From contig JAPLER010000068.1 in assembly GCA_026391115.1 (NCBI GenBank), positions 1-43,957 on the forward strand: 43,957 nucleotides of DNA. Reading direction: 5' to 3'. Below, one piece after another: positions 9,142 through 18,694 of this stretch; within the stretch, counting starts at the first letter, position 1, and each line of letters starts with the position of its first letter. The notes beneath the pieces were generated by a model, which was given only the letters and a program-made list of their open reading frames with translations, was not told the DNA's origin and searched no databases. The DNA comes from Bacteroidota bacterium. GTDB lineage: Bacteria; Bacteroidota; Bacteroidia; Chitinophagales; Chitinophagaceae. A program made the position numbers and the translations under genes.

Positions 9142-9771
9142 CTAAAATTTTCTTTGCTTGATAAAAATATAACCTCCTTTTACAGCTCCCCAAACTTGCT
9201 TGTCATTATTATCCCATCCTCTATCCCAACTAACAATTTTATCTTTAAAAATAGTTACTTCACTTGTTGCATAAGTTGCACCACGCAAGCTACTTAAGCA
9301 CTCTTTGACTGGCGTAGAACCTATGAAAGTTTTGCCTTGCTTTTTATGCAAAAAAATACCACAACCTTGTCTATCAATTAATGAATCTGTTATTATATTT
9401 TTAAGTTTTGAAACATCATTCCAACCACCAATATATTGTGTAGGATTTTTAACTTCAAACACTTTGCTAACAATGGTAGTATCGTCTTGAATGTATAAGT
9501 GATAGACCCTTTGACGATAGGGTTTTTCTTGCATTGAAGCCATTGCTTGCTCTACATAAAACCAATATCCATCATTGTTTAAAGCAATTGGTTTCATTCT
9601 AAGTTTGATATGAAAGAAAGCAGAATCATCTTTAGATTGTTGCTCACTACTAAATTCTCCAGCCATTATTTTAAACAATTTCTTTAAATCTTTTTGTTTA
9701 ACTTTCTGCGACTGTGAGAAAGAACTTGATAAAATTAATATTGAACTAATTAATAAAAATACTTGCTTCAT
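9142..9771 (-). CDS. CpcT/CpeT-family (chromophore lyase-like) secreted protein
   Basis: KLFKIMAGEFSSEQQSKDD...YWFYVEQAMASMQEKPYRQRVYHLY...DRQGCGIFLHKKQGKTFIGSTPVKECLSSLRGATYATSEVTI...SWDRGWDNNDKQVWG. Confidence 0.75.
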   Translation of the reverse strand: MKQVFLLISSILILSSSFSQSQKVKQKDLKKLFKIMAGEFSSEQQSKDDSAFFHIKLRMKPIALNNDGYWFYVEQAMASMQEKPYRQRVYHLYIQDDTTIVSKVFEVKNPTQYIGGWNDVSKLKNIITDSLIDRQGCGIFLHKKQGKTFIGSTPVKECLSSLRGATYATSEVTIFKDKIVSWDRGWDNNDKQVWGAVKGGYIFIKQRKF

Positions 9772-9790
9772 TGATTATTTTTTTAAAATA

Positions 9791-9829
9791 AAACCTCTGA
9801 AGAAAATTAATTTTCTTCGGAGGTGGTTT
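9791..9829. terminator. Hairpin terminator downstream of the M20 peptidase gene
   Basis: AACCTCTGAAGAAAATTAATTTTCTTCGGAGGTGGTT inverted repeat. Confidence 0.7.
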
Positions 9830-9851
9830 ATTAATTAAATTTTATAAATTA

Positions 9852-11222
9852 CTATTTTTTCATTTCCGTATAAAACTGATGGAAATATGGTATTGTTTCT
9901 ATTCCTTTATAATAATTAAAAATATCATACTTTTCATTTGGGCTATGTAAATTATCACTATCTAAACCAAAGCCCATAAACACAATTTTAATTCCTAATT
10001 CTTTTTCAAATAATGCACAAATAGGAATGCTACCACCACCGCGAATAGGAATTGGTTCTTTACCAAATGTAGCAAATACAGCCTTTTCAGCAGCTTTGTA
10101 TTCAATGCTATCAATTGGAGTTAAATATGGCTCACCACCATGGTGTTCACTTGCTTTAACAACAGTACCAGCTGGTGCAATACTTTGAAAATGTTTTAAT
10201 AAAATTTCAGTAATTTTTTTACTATTTTGATTAGGCACTAAACGAGTAGAAATTTTTGCAAAAGCCTTACTTGGCAAAACAGTTTTAGCACCTTCTCCAG
10301 TATACCCACCCCAAATACCATTTAGTTCAAGTGTTGGACGAATGCCTGTTCTTTCATTTGTAGTATATCCTTTTTCGCCCCAAAGTTTATCAACTCCTAA
10401 ATCTGTTTTATATTCCTCCTCATTGTAAGGAACTTTACTCATTTTTCCTCTTTCTTCTGCACTTGCTTCTAATACATCATCATAAAAACCAGGAATGGTA
10501 ATATGATTGTTTTCATCGTGGCAAGATGCAATCATTTTTGCCAACATTGTTATAGGATTAGCTACTGCACCACCATAAACACCACTATGTAAATCTCTAT
10601 TTGGACCAGTAACTTCTACTTCTATATAACTTAGTCCACGAACACCAACATCCAAACTTGGATTTTCCATACTCAACATACTGCTATCGCTAATTAAAAT
10701 AACATCAGCTTTTAACAACTCTTTATTTGCCTTCACAAATGTTCCTAAATTAGGACTTCCAACTTCCTCTTCTCCTTCAATAATAAATTTAATATTACAA
10801 GGCAAAGTGTTAGTTGCAACCATTGTTTCAAATGCTTTTACGTGCATAAAAACTTGTCCTTTATCATCGCAACTTCCACGTGCAAAGATTTTTCCATCTC
10901 TAATAGTGGGTTCAAACGGTGGTGTATGCCATAAATCTAAAGGATCAGCAGGTTGAACATCATAATGCCCATAAACCAATACTGTTGGTAAACTTGCATC
11001 AATTATTTTTTCGCCATACACTACAGGATGTCCAGCAGTTTCATAAATAGATGCAGTAGTTGCACCAGCTTTTAATAGATGTTCTTTCATACTATTAGCA
11101 CAAGTAATCATATCATTTTTATGTTCACTTTTTGCACTAATGCTAGGTATTCTTAATAGTGCTAATAACTCTTCTAAGAATCTGTCTTTATGTTGTTGTT
11201 GATAATCTTTCCAAACTTGCAT
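9852..11222 (-). CDS. M20-family dipeptidase
   Basis: VLVYGHYDVQPADPLDLWHTPPFEPTIRDGKIFARGSCDDKGQ, EGEEEVGSPNLG; start placed at MQVWKDYQQQHK. Confidence 0.92.
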   Translation of the reverse strand: MQVWKDYQQQHKDRFLEELLALLRIPSISAKSEHKNDMITCANSMKEHLLKAGATTASIYETAGHPVVYGEKIIDASLPTVLVYGHYDVQPADPLDLWHTPPFEPTIRDGKIFARGSCDDKGQVFMHVKAFETMVATNTLPCNIKFIIEGEEEVGSPNLGTFVKANKELLKADVILISDSSMLSMENPSLDVGVRGLSYIEVEVTGPNRDLHSGVYGGAVANPITMLAKMIASCHDENNHITIPGFYDDVLEASAEERGKMSKVPYNEEEYKTDLGVDKLWGEKGYTTNERTGIRPTLELNGIWGGYTGEGAKTVLPSKAFAKISTRLVPNQNSKKITEILLKHFQSIAPAGTVVKASEHHGGEPYLTPIDSIEYKAAEKAVFATFGKEPIPIRGGGSIPICALFEKELGIKIVFMGFGLDSDNLHSPNEKYDIFNYYKGIETIPYFHQFYTEMKK

Positions 11223-11435
11223 AAAATATTTTTTGTGACTTAGCAAATGTATATAAGATGCAGAGACAATTGCTGATATTGTTTTACAGGTATTGTACAA
11301 TATATTTATGAAAAGCATAATTATTAAATGCTATTTATATTTACTTAAAAAAATGTTTATACCTGCTTAAAAATATTTTATTTATAATAACTTGCTTTTT
11401 AATAAAGTAAACATTAATTTTGTTTTATAACAGAT

Positions 11436-12161
11436 ATGAAACTACTTAAGAAATACGGAATATTTATCTACTGGGGTTTGCTTTTTATAGATGTTTTTCT
11501 AATAAACTTTACTAGTTATAGAATGTACAGGGTTTATACTAAACCCTTATTGATGATTACCTTAGGTGTAATTTTTTATATAAACACCCAAAAGAGCAAG
11601 CATTGGCGTTCTAAAACACTTGTTTATGGCGGTATGTTTTTTTCCTGGCTCTCTGATTTAGTATTTTTATTTAATGATATTAACGATACTAAACCTGGTT
11701 CTTTAAATGATGATATTTATTTGTTTATTTCCTTATCACTTCTATTAATTGCTTTTGTTTTTTATACATTCCTTTTCCGTAAAATGTCAATTTTTAACAT
11801 AAAGGATTGTCAGGAAGGATTTTTAGCCTTCTTAGCTATGGTAATTATTGGAAGCATTTTTTATAATGTTATTTCAAAAGAAGAGCTTACTTTTTTTAAG
11901 CCCCTAATCATCATTGGTTTATTGATTTGTACCTTATTGATTGTATTTGCATCTAATGTACACCACAACAAAATACGACGCAATACTGCTGTACAATTTT
12001 TAATACCGGGCTCTATAACACTAATTATTGCTATGGGTATCATTGTTGCCCATAGATTTTTACTTAAAGAGGCCAGTTTTTTACCTGCAGTTATAGAATT
12101 AACTTATGGCTTCGGACAAATGCTTATTGTGAGAGGCTTTAGTAAATTTTTAAAAGCATAA
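11436..12161 (+). CDS. YhhN-like (lysoplasmalogenase family) membrane protein
   Basis: Multi-TM; YTKPLLMITLGVIFY, GGMFFSWLSDLVFLF, RFLLKEASFLPAVIELTYGFGQMLIVRGF. Confidence 0.65.
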   Translation: MKLLKKYGIFIYWGLLFIDVFLINFTSYRMYRVYTKPLLMITLGVIFYINTQKSKHWRSKTLVYGGMFFSWLSDLVFLFNDINDTKPGSLNDDIYLFISLSLLLIAFVFYTFLFRKMSIFNIKDCQEGFLAFLAMVIIGSIFYNVISKEELTFFKPLIIIGLLICTLLIVFASNVHHNKIRRNTAVQFLIPGSITLIIAMGIIVAHRFLLKEASFLPAVIELTYGFGQMLIVRGFSKFLKA

Positions 12162-13436
12162 AGCCTGCATTGTAGTTTGAGTGGTTTGCTGTAGTAATAC
12201 TTTTTTATCTGCCAACATTTCATTTACAATATTGCTGTTGTAGTTTCTAATAGTTAGTAGCGATAAGTTTTTTTGCAGCTGCACGTTAAATATGCTTGAG
12301 GCTTTGCTTGCCAACACATCTATTTTTTCTACAATATCATCCAAGCATATTTGCACATTAATAGCACCTGTTTGTATCAGATTGGGTTTAATTTTTATTT
12401 CTTCGAAGAGATTATATAAAAAGCTCATTGGCTTTTCTCCAACAAAACTAAAGTCTTGTGTGTGCAGGTTCATAAGTACTTGCTTTTCTTTTACTACAAT
12501 AATTGGTGGAAGATTTTTTGCAATTTTATCTTGTATCACAGTACCTGGTAAACTAGCGTCTAAAAAACACTTTACATATAATGGTATTTTTTTATTTTGC
12601 AATGGCTTAATGGTTTTGGGATGTATAACCTGTGCTCCATAAAATGCCATTTCAATTACATCTTCAAAACTTAATTCGCTAATAAGTTGTGCATTAGAAA
12701 ATTGTTTAGGGTCGGCATTCATTACACCTTCTACATCTTTCCAAATACTTACACTTTGTGCATTTAGTAAATTAGCGAAAATAGCTGCTGTGTAATCACT
12801 GCCTTCTCGTCCAAGTGTTGTAGTTTCATTATCATCTGTGCAGCCAATAAAACCCTGTGTAATAAACACTTTAGATGTTGGGTATTGGGTATTGGGCATT
12901 TGGTTATTCTGCATTGTCCATTGATTACTAATTATTGCACCAGTTTTTTCCCAATCTACTCCTGCATCTCTAAAATTATTATCTGTTTTAATGATATCTC
13001 TTACATCAAGCCAAGTATTATCTACTTTCAGTTCATTAAGATAACAACTAACAATACAAGTACTCATTAATTCACCAATACTTACTATTTGATCGTAATA
13101 ATAATCGTAGTGACGCACAGGTTTATCGTGCAACAACCATTCGACTTCGGTAAAAAATTCGTTTAATTTTTCTTTACAAGTAGTAAATGTATTGGGCATC
13201 AATTGCTGTGCAGTATCTAGGTGTTGTTGTTTAATGATTTCAAATAAAGCTAGTGCCTCATTGGTATTGGCTGCATAAAAGCTCTCAGCAACTTTTTCTA
13301 ATGCATTTGTGGTTTTGCCCATTGCACTAATAATAACCAGCAAATTATCGGTTGAGTATTGTTTTAAAATATTTTGAATATTTTGAATACGTTTTATACT
13401 ATTTACACTTGCACCACCAAATTTAAAAACCTTCAT
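12150..13436 (-). CDS. Aspartate kinase
   Basis: MKVFKFGGASVNSIKRI, TTTLGREGSDYTAAIFA, WKDVEGVMNADPK, GAQVIHPKTIKP. Confidence 0.95.
   Translation of the reverse strand: MKVFKFGGASVNSIKRIQNIQNILKQYSTDNLLVIISAMGKTTNALEKVAESFYAANTNEALALFEIIKQQHLDTAQQLMPNTFTTCKEKLNEFFTEVEWLLHDKPVRHYDYYYDQIVSIGELMSTCIVSCYLNELKVDNTWLDVRDIIKTDNNFRDAGVDWEKTGAIISNQWTMQNNQMPNTQYPTSKVFITQGFIGCTDDNETTTLGREGSDYTAAIFANLLNAQSVSIWKDVEGVMNADPKQFSNAQLISELSFEDVIEMAFYGAQVIHPKTIKPLQNKKIPLYVKCFLDASLPGTVIQDKIAKNLPPIIVVKEKQVLMNLHTQDFSFVGEKPMSFLYNLFEEIKIKPNLIQTGAINVQICLDDIVEKIDVLASKASSIFNVQLQKNLSLLTIRNYNSNIVNEMLADKKVLLQQTTQTTMQALCF
12877..12940. repeat. Degenerate heptameric word repeat inside the aspartate kinase gene
   Basis: GTTGGGT ATTGGGT ATTGGGC ATTTGGT(T) ATTCTGC ATTGTCC ATTGATT ACTAATT ATTGC. 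Confidence 0.7.
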
Positions 13437-13558
13437 TGTAGTTTATTGTTATGCAACAAAGAAAAGTATAAAACATAAACAACCATACAACTATGCTACA
13501 AATTTGTTATACATAATATGTGACAATAGCGTTTATTATTCAATATCAAATTTGACAG

Positions 13559-13693
13559 TTGTTTAGTGAACAATTTAAAGACGAAATTGAAATCTTTTAC
13601 TTAGAAAGAGGAATTGAACCTTTCAAAGCAGTTCTTGAATTGCCACCAGACCATCGTAAAATTTTTAGAGTAGATAAGTTTGATGTGAATTGA
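13559..13693 (+). pseudogene. Short ORF or gene remnant of unknown family
   Basis: LFSEQFKDEIEIFYLERGIEPFKAVLELPPDHRKIFRVDKFDVN*; protein-like composition, no clear start. Confidence 0.35.
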
Positions 13694-13833
13694 GAAAATA
13701 TTAAGACGATAAAAAAGATGATGATAGTTTTATTAGTAGACTGAAAAAAAATTTAAAATAACTTGGCAGAAACGCCTGCAGCATTAGGGTTAACATTATT
13801 ACTGCTTCTCGAATTAAGCCCATACAAATATGT

Positions 13834-14586
13834 TTAAAAAGTAACCTTGGCAGAAATAAGAATTTTAGTACTGCCTACAGAGTTGGTAAACTCTATATTA
13901 CAAAAAGAAACTGTAGTGCTACTGCCACTGCGTGTTACATATAATTTTTGTAAAGATTTGGCAATAAACTGCGATAATCCTGTTTGATAATATAACCCCA
14001 CAGAACTAGAACCATAAGTATTAGAATACCAATCTCCAGTAGTTAAATACTCTCCAGGATTTGGAGCACCAGTGTTGGTAAATGCTATGTTTAAATAACT
14101 TCCATCGCTGCAATTAGAAAAATATAAAAAGTAATTACCAGATTGACGACCATAGCTACCAGAGTAACTGCCACCACCTACTCCACCAAGCGTTGATGTG
14201 CTAGTGTTATTGGCAATTGTGCAAGGTGCATTTGCAGCAGCCACCACCTTTACTTGTGTAGAACCTTCGCCTAATACACATCCAGAGTTGCCGTCTATAA
14301 GTTTCACGTAATAAGTGCCTGAATCGGCAAATGCAGCAGTAGTAATACTCTCAGTTAAATTATTTCCGCTATATCCTTTTCTGCTAAACCCATTTGGCCC
14401 TGTCCAAATATATTGTGCAGAATAGTTGTTGGAAGATTTTAATTCTATTGGCCAGCCTAAAGTTACTGGGCTATTTGAGGTTACAGTAAGTTTAGCAACA
14501 TCTGGACAATCATCAAGTATGTTTGCCTTTTTGCAAGATGTTAAAGAAAAAAACAAAAAACCAAAGAGAATGAAATAGTTACGCAT
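13834..14586 (-). CDS. Lipoprotein with Ig/PKD-like domain
   Basis: MRNYFILFGFLFFSLTSCKK lipobox; IWTGPNGFSRKGYSGNNLTESITTAAFADSGTYYVKLIDGNSGC. Confidence 0.65.
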   Translation of the reverse strand: MRNYFILFGFLFFSLTSCKKANILDDCPDVAKLTVTSNSPVTLGWPIELKSSNNYSAQYIWTGPNGFSRKGYSGNNLTESITTAAFADSGTYYVKLIDGNSGCVLGEGSTQVKVVAAANAPCTIANNTSTSTLGGVGGGSYSGSYGRQSGNYFLYFSNCSDGSYLNIAFTNTGAPNPGEYLTTGDWYSNTYGSSSVGLYYQTGLSQFIAKSLQKLYVTRSGSSTTVSFCNIEFTNSVGSTKILISAKVTF

Positions 14587-14630
14587 CGAATTATTTTATA
14601 CGAAAATAGTAATTAAAAACAATTCCACAA

Positions 14631-15251
14631 TCAATTATGTCCAACCCATTTTTTTCCAATCTTTAGTTGCCGTGGTTTGCAGTTGGCAACATTATAATTC
14701 AATTTGGCTCTTCGTTTTGTAGAAATGTAAATGTGTGCAATAGTTTTGCCAATGCAGTTGTCGGTAGTTTTGGGTGGCACTACTACTGCAATGCTTTTAA
14801 TTTTTTCAAGTACCAAAAATTCATCTATAAAGTCTATGGTGTTTTGTGGGTGATAGCCCACTTTGTAAAAGCACTTATTATTAATCCAAAAAATATAATT
14901 GCTTTTGGGCAAAAAAATGTGTTGGGCTTTTACAGATACTTCATTGGTAGTACATACCTTGCCAGTATCTTTTAATAAAATTGCTGAGAAACTATCAATA
15001 AAAAACGCCATCTCATTTGTAGAGACAGCGTTGTAATAAGGAGATTTTTTTACCAGACTATCAAACATTCTTTTTTTGTTGCCACCCTGTTGTGCATTAA
15101 TAAAAAATGCCAAAAAGTAAGGGTCGTTAACATCAAAATATTGTTGAGACGATTTAACACCTCTATCATTTAATGCAACATTTTGTCTTTTGCTTTGGGC
15201 ACTTAAGATGGTAAAGCAAACAAAAAATAATATTGCAAAAAATAACTTCAA
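14631..15251 (-). CDS. Hypothetical secreted protein
   Basis: ORF with signal peptide (MKLFFAILFFVCFTILSAQS). Confidence 0.6.
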   Translation of the reverse strand: MKLFFAILFFVCFTILSAQSKRQNVALNDRGVKSSQQYFDVNDPYFLAFFINAQQGGNKKRMFDSLVKKSPYYNAVSTNEMAFFIDSFSAILLKDTGKVCTTNEVSVKAQHIFLPKSNYIFWINNKCFYKVGYHPQNTIDFIDEFLVLEKIKSIAVVVPPKTTDNCIGKTIAHIYISTKRRAKLNYNVANCKPRQLKIGKKWVGHN

Positions 15252-15309
15252 AGGCTAATACAGTTTTTTAACTATACTATAATAACGCACCAAAGTTAAA
15301 AATAGTTTG

Positions 15310-15714
15310 TTACATTGGTTCTTTGGCAAGGTGTATTTTAGTCATATCCAAATATTGGTTTTGCAATTGATGCACATAATGTACATCTGGATTATGACGC
15401 CTATCTTCTCTATACCACATTTCAAAATGAGAGAAGTCGTGGGCTGTAGGCGTTACAATTCTAAAAGAACCTTTCAAATATTTTACACTGCCATCATCTT
15501 GTACTTGTTTGGTAAAGTTTAATTTTAATAATTCTGCTTCATTTAAAGGAATGGCTTGCAGTTTATCTGTGTTAAACCAAAATTCTTGCACATCGGTTTG
15601 TACACATACTTGTTTTTCGTCACCATTTAAAAGTACTACTTCGCCATCCCAAAGTTTACCTTCATATTCGGCTCTTAAAAAGTCGCCAATTTTAATGTCG
15701 TGAAATTGTATCAT
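15310..15714 (-). CDS. Conserved hypothetical protein
   Basis: Single uninterrupted ORF MIQFHDIKIGDFLRAEYEGKLWDGEVVLL... Confidence 0.7.
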   Translation of the reverse strand: MIQFHDIKIGDFLRAEYEGKLWDGEVVLLNGDEKQVCVQTDVQEFWFNTDKLQAIPLNEAELLKLNFTKQVQDDGSVKYLKGSFRIVTPTAHDFSHFEMWYREDRRHNPDVHYVHQLQNQYLDMTKIHLAKEPM

Positions 15715-15840
15715 ATAGCAATAAAAGTTTTAGAGGTTAAATTTATAAATTATTTTATTTATCAACCCAAAATATTTTAAAGTGCTTTGTATTTTTTATT
15801 TTTTATTGTCCAAGATGTTTTAAGTCTCTTAAAAAAACCA

Positions 15841-16794
15841 TCAACTTTTAGCTATTAACTTTAAACTATTTATGCAATCTTTTTTATCTATTGTCAATTG
15901 TGTTTTTAGTGCTTCAAGTCCCGCCAAATTCATATCGCCACGTATGTAACTTACAACATTTACACACATTATTTCGTCGTAAATATCGTCATCAAAATCA
16001 AAAATGTTTACTTCTATTACCCTACGTTTTCCATTCACAACAGGCCTGCTACCAATGTACATCATACCACCAAAAATCAGGTCTTTATATTTATTGTTTT
16101 TAACACAAACGCTTACTGCATAAACCCCATCACCAGGCACTAGTTTATCTTCGTTATTAATTTGAATATTAGCAGTAGGGTAGCCAATGGTTCTGCCAAT
16201 TTGATCTCCTTTAATAATAGTACCTTCAAAAAAATAATTATATCCAAGCAATTCTGTGGCTGTTACAACATCTTGATGCAGCAAGGCTTTGCGTACACGA
16301 GTACTACTAACAGCACTTTGTTGTAACACTTGTTTAGGAATTTCTTTAACCACAAAACCCAATCTGTTGCCATATTCTTCAAGCAATTCATAATTTCCTT
16401 TTCTGCCTTTACCAAACTGATGATCGTAACCAATGATTAATGTATTTGGTAAAAATTTTTTGTATAAAAAATTACTTACATATTCATCTGCAAGCAAGTT
16501 GCTAAACTCATCATCAAAAGGAATGACAACCAAATGATTGATGTTTTCTTTTTCTAGCAATTCAATTTTTTCTTGCAAAGTGGTAAGCAATCTTACACCA
16601 CTTGTATCACCAACTATATTGCGTGGATGTGGATGAAATGTAATAACAACTGTTTCTCCATCAATTAATGTTGCTTCTGCTTTAAGTTGTTCTAATATTT
16701 TTTTATGACCAGTATGTACACCATCGAAAGTGCCAATGGTTACAACTGCTTTGTTAAATTGTGGAAGAGTATTAATGTTGTAATGAATGTTCAT
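15841..16794 (-). CDS. ribF: Bifunctional riboflavin kinase/FAD synthetase
   Basis: VVTIGTFDGVHTGHKKILEQL, TFHPHPR, GYDHQFGKGRKGN, GRTIGYPTANI, GDGVYAV. Confidence 0.95.
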   Translation of the reverse strand: MNIHYNINTLPQFNKAVVTIGTFDGVHTGHKKILEQLKAEATLIDGETVVITFHPHPRNIVGDTSGVRLLTTLQEKIELLEKENINHLVVIPFDDEFSNLLADEYVSNFLYKKFLPNTLIIGYDHQFGKGRKGNYELLEEYGNRLGFVVKEIPKQVLQQSAVSSTRVRKALLHQDVVTATELLGYNYFFEGTIIKGDQIGRTIGYPTANIQINNEDKLVPGDGVYAVSVCVKNNKYKDLIFGGMMYIGSRPVVNGKRRVIEVNIFDFDDDIYDEIMCVNVVSYIRGDMNLAGLEALKTQLTIDKKDCINSLKLIAKS

Positions 16795-16812
16795 TTAGGG
16801 TTTTTCTAATAA

Positions 16813-18237
16813 TTACTTAATAATAATTTCAACTAATTGTTCTTCGTTATTGTAATTAATTTCATATCTCTTGCCGTCAATTAGATACGCATTATCATAA
16901 TATATTACGGAAGCTTTTTTAGTATTTATTTTTTGAACTTTATTTAAATTCGTCGCTTCAGAGTCAAAAACAAAATCTTTATTGGTTGTTAATGAAAAAT
17001 ATTTTGCTGTGCTTACAAAATTGTATGTGTTTGAGTTCAATGAATTTAGCCCTTCTAAAATTGAATATGTTAGCAAGTCGTCAATAAATAAAAATGTATG
17101 CGAAATTAACTTTGAAAAATCAGTTTGTGTGATTTTTTTTACGATATGGTACGTCCCCAATTCAATATTATATTTATCATCATTGCTTTTTGTGACAGAT
17201 AAAAACAAGGGCTTTGATGTAATAGATTTATAAAAGTCTGATTTATCATAGTTGTAATCTGTTTTGCCATTTTCAAAATTTTCCAATAAAAAATTAGAAT
17301 TGCTAATTAATAAATCGTTACTTGAATCTTGAGAAAAGTGTTTTTTTATTGTTCCGTTTTCAGTATCATAAATAAATAAATTTATATTATGCCTGCAACA
17401 AACAGTTGAAAAAATATTGCCATTGCAAAAGGTAGAATTTGAATAAAAAATGCCATTCGGTTCTTTATTACAAAAAACTTGATTGCGATTGATTTTTTGA
17501 TGAGTAACCTTTTTGTTTGATAAATCGAAAGTTAATGTTTCAATACTTTTTAGTAATTTGTCTTGAACATAAATAATTTTATTTTTATGAATATAGCACT
17601 TGGTGCTATTACTCATAAACTCCATATTTCTGCCATCATCTTTTGCAGCAAAATTTAAATCTTCAATAAAATTATTTAATGTGCTTTTTGAAATATTAAA
17701 TGCCGTAGAAATATCTGCGAAAGTAAATCTAACCTCCTCTTTATTTTCTTTTTGAGTTATTGTAAAAATTATTTCATCAGTTTTTTTATTTATTTCACCA
17801 CAATATTTTTTAGAATCATCATCACCCTGCATAAATTTTTTAAGTTTAGTAGATGAAGTGGATTCTCTTTTCTTTAACAGAATAACTTCTGTTTTTTTTG
17901 TCATAAAGTTATAGTAGAATAAATATTCTTCTTTGCTACGTTTACTTTTAAAATTTTGTATAAATGCCGAGTCGCTAAATGTACTAAAACTACCTTTTTC
18001 TATGCTGTCAGGAATTTGATATTGTGTCGAATCTTTTGTATGCGATAATATATCATACGAAAAAAGTTTTAGCATTGTTGCATCATCATTTACAGAATAT
18101 ATATATTTTAACTTACTTATTGTAGTAACAGGATTATGGATAGAGGAGAACTCTTTAAAATTAAATTTAACCAAGCTTGTTTGAGCAGTTGTGCCTATAT
18201 AAATTACAATAAATAACAATAATATTTTATATCTCAT
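16813..18237 (-). CDS. Hypothetical secreted protein
   Basis: 474-aa ORF, signal peptide MRYKILLLFIVIYIGTTAQ, no recognised domain. Confidence 0.7.
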   Translation of the reverse strand: MRYKILLLFIVIYIGTTAQTSLVKFNFKEFSSIHNPVTTISKLKYIYSVNDDATMLKLFSYDILSHTKDSTQYQIPDSIEKGSFSTFSDSAFIQNFKSKRSKEEYLFYYNFMTKKTEVILLKKRESTSSTKLKKFMQGDDDSKKYCGEINKKTDEIIFTITQKENKEEVRFTFADISTAFNISKSTLNNFIEDLNFAAKDDGRNMEFMSNSTKCYIHKNKIIYVQDKLLKSIETLTFDLSNKKVTHQKINRNQVFCNKEPNGIFYSNSTFCNGNIFSTVCCRHNINLFIYDTENGTIKKHFSQDSSNDLLISNSNFLLENFENGKTDYNYDKSDFYKSITSKPLFLSVTKSNDDKYNIELGTYHIVKKITQTDFSKLISHTFLFIDDLLTYSILEGLNSLNSNTYNFVSTAKYFSLTTNKDFVFDSEATNLNKVQKINTKKASVIYYDNAYLIDGKRYEINYNNEEQLVEIIIK

Positions 18238-18249
18238 AAATGTAAAGCT

Positions 18250-18625
18250 TTATAAAGAATTGGCAACTATTTCATGTAAAAAAGGAGCAGCGTTGCCACC
18301 ATTTTTTATAATGTCTCTTACAATGGTAGATGCCACTGAAGTATACTTTGGCTCGCCAGTTAAATCTTAAAATAAAATTAGCTCCAATAGTTTTGCAGTA
18401 GTTTACTGTTAAGCCTTCATATTCCTTACAACTTACTCTTGCATCATCTTTATAAATTTCCTTTACCCAGCTTATTCTTTTTGCTACGCTAAACATTGGA
18501 CTTTTACTACTGTTTGCACCAATGCCCACAACAATTTTATCAAACAATGGCAATGCCCTGTTTATAATATCAATATGCCCAAGTGTAATAGGGTCAAAGG
18601 TTCCAGGAAAAAGACAAATTCTCAT
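18250..18625 (-). pseudogene. coaD: Pantetheine-phosphate adenylyltransferase with internal out-of-frame deletion
   Basis: MRICLFPGTFDPITLGHIDIINRALPLFDKIVVGIG...IGANFILR, then out of frame TGEPKYTSVASTIVRDIIKNGGNAAPFLHEIVANSL*. Confidence 0.88.
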
Positions 18626-18694
18626 ATTCTGTTAGATGTTTGATTTATAATTTCAGCGATGAATGAATCAATAATATTATTTAAACCTAATTAA

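Noticed and set aside
13441-13833. IS or transposon remnant around the 13.5-kb fragment
   Set aside because: No terminal inverted repeats, target-site duplication or transposase motif visible.
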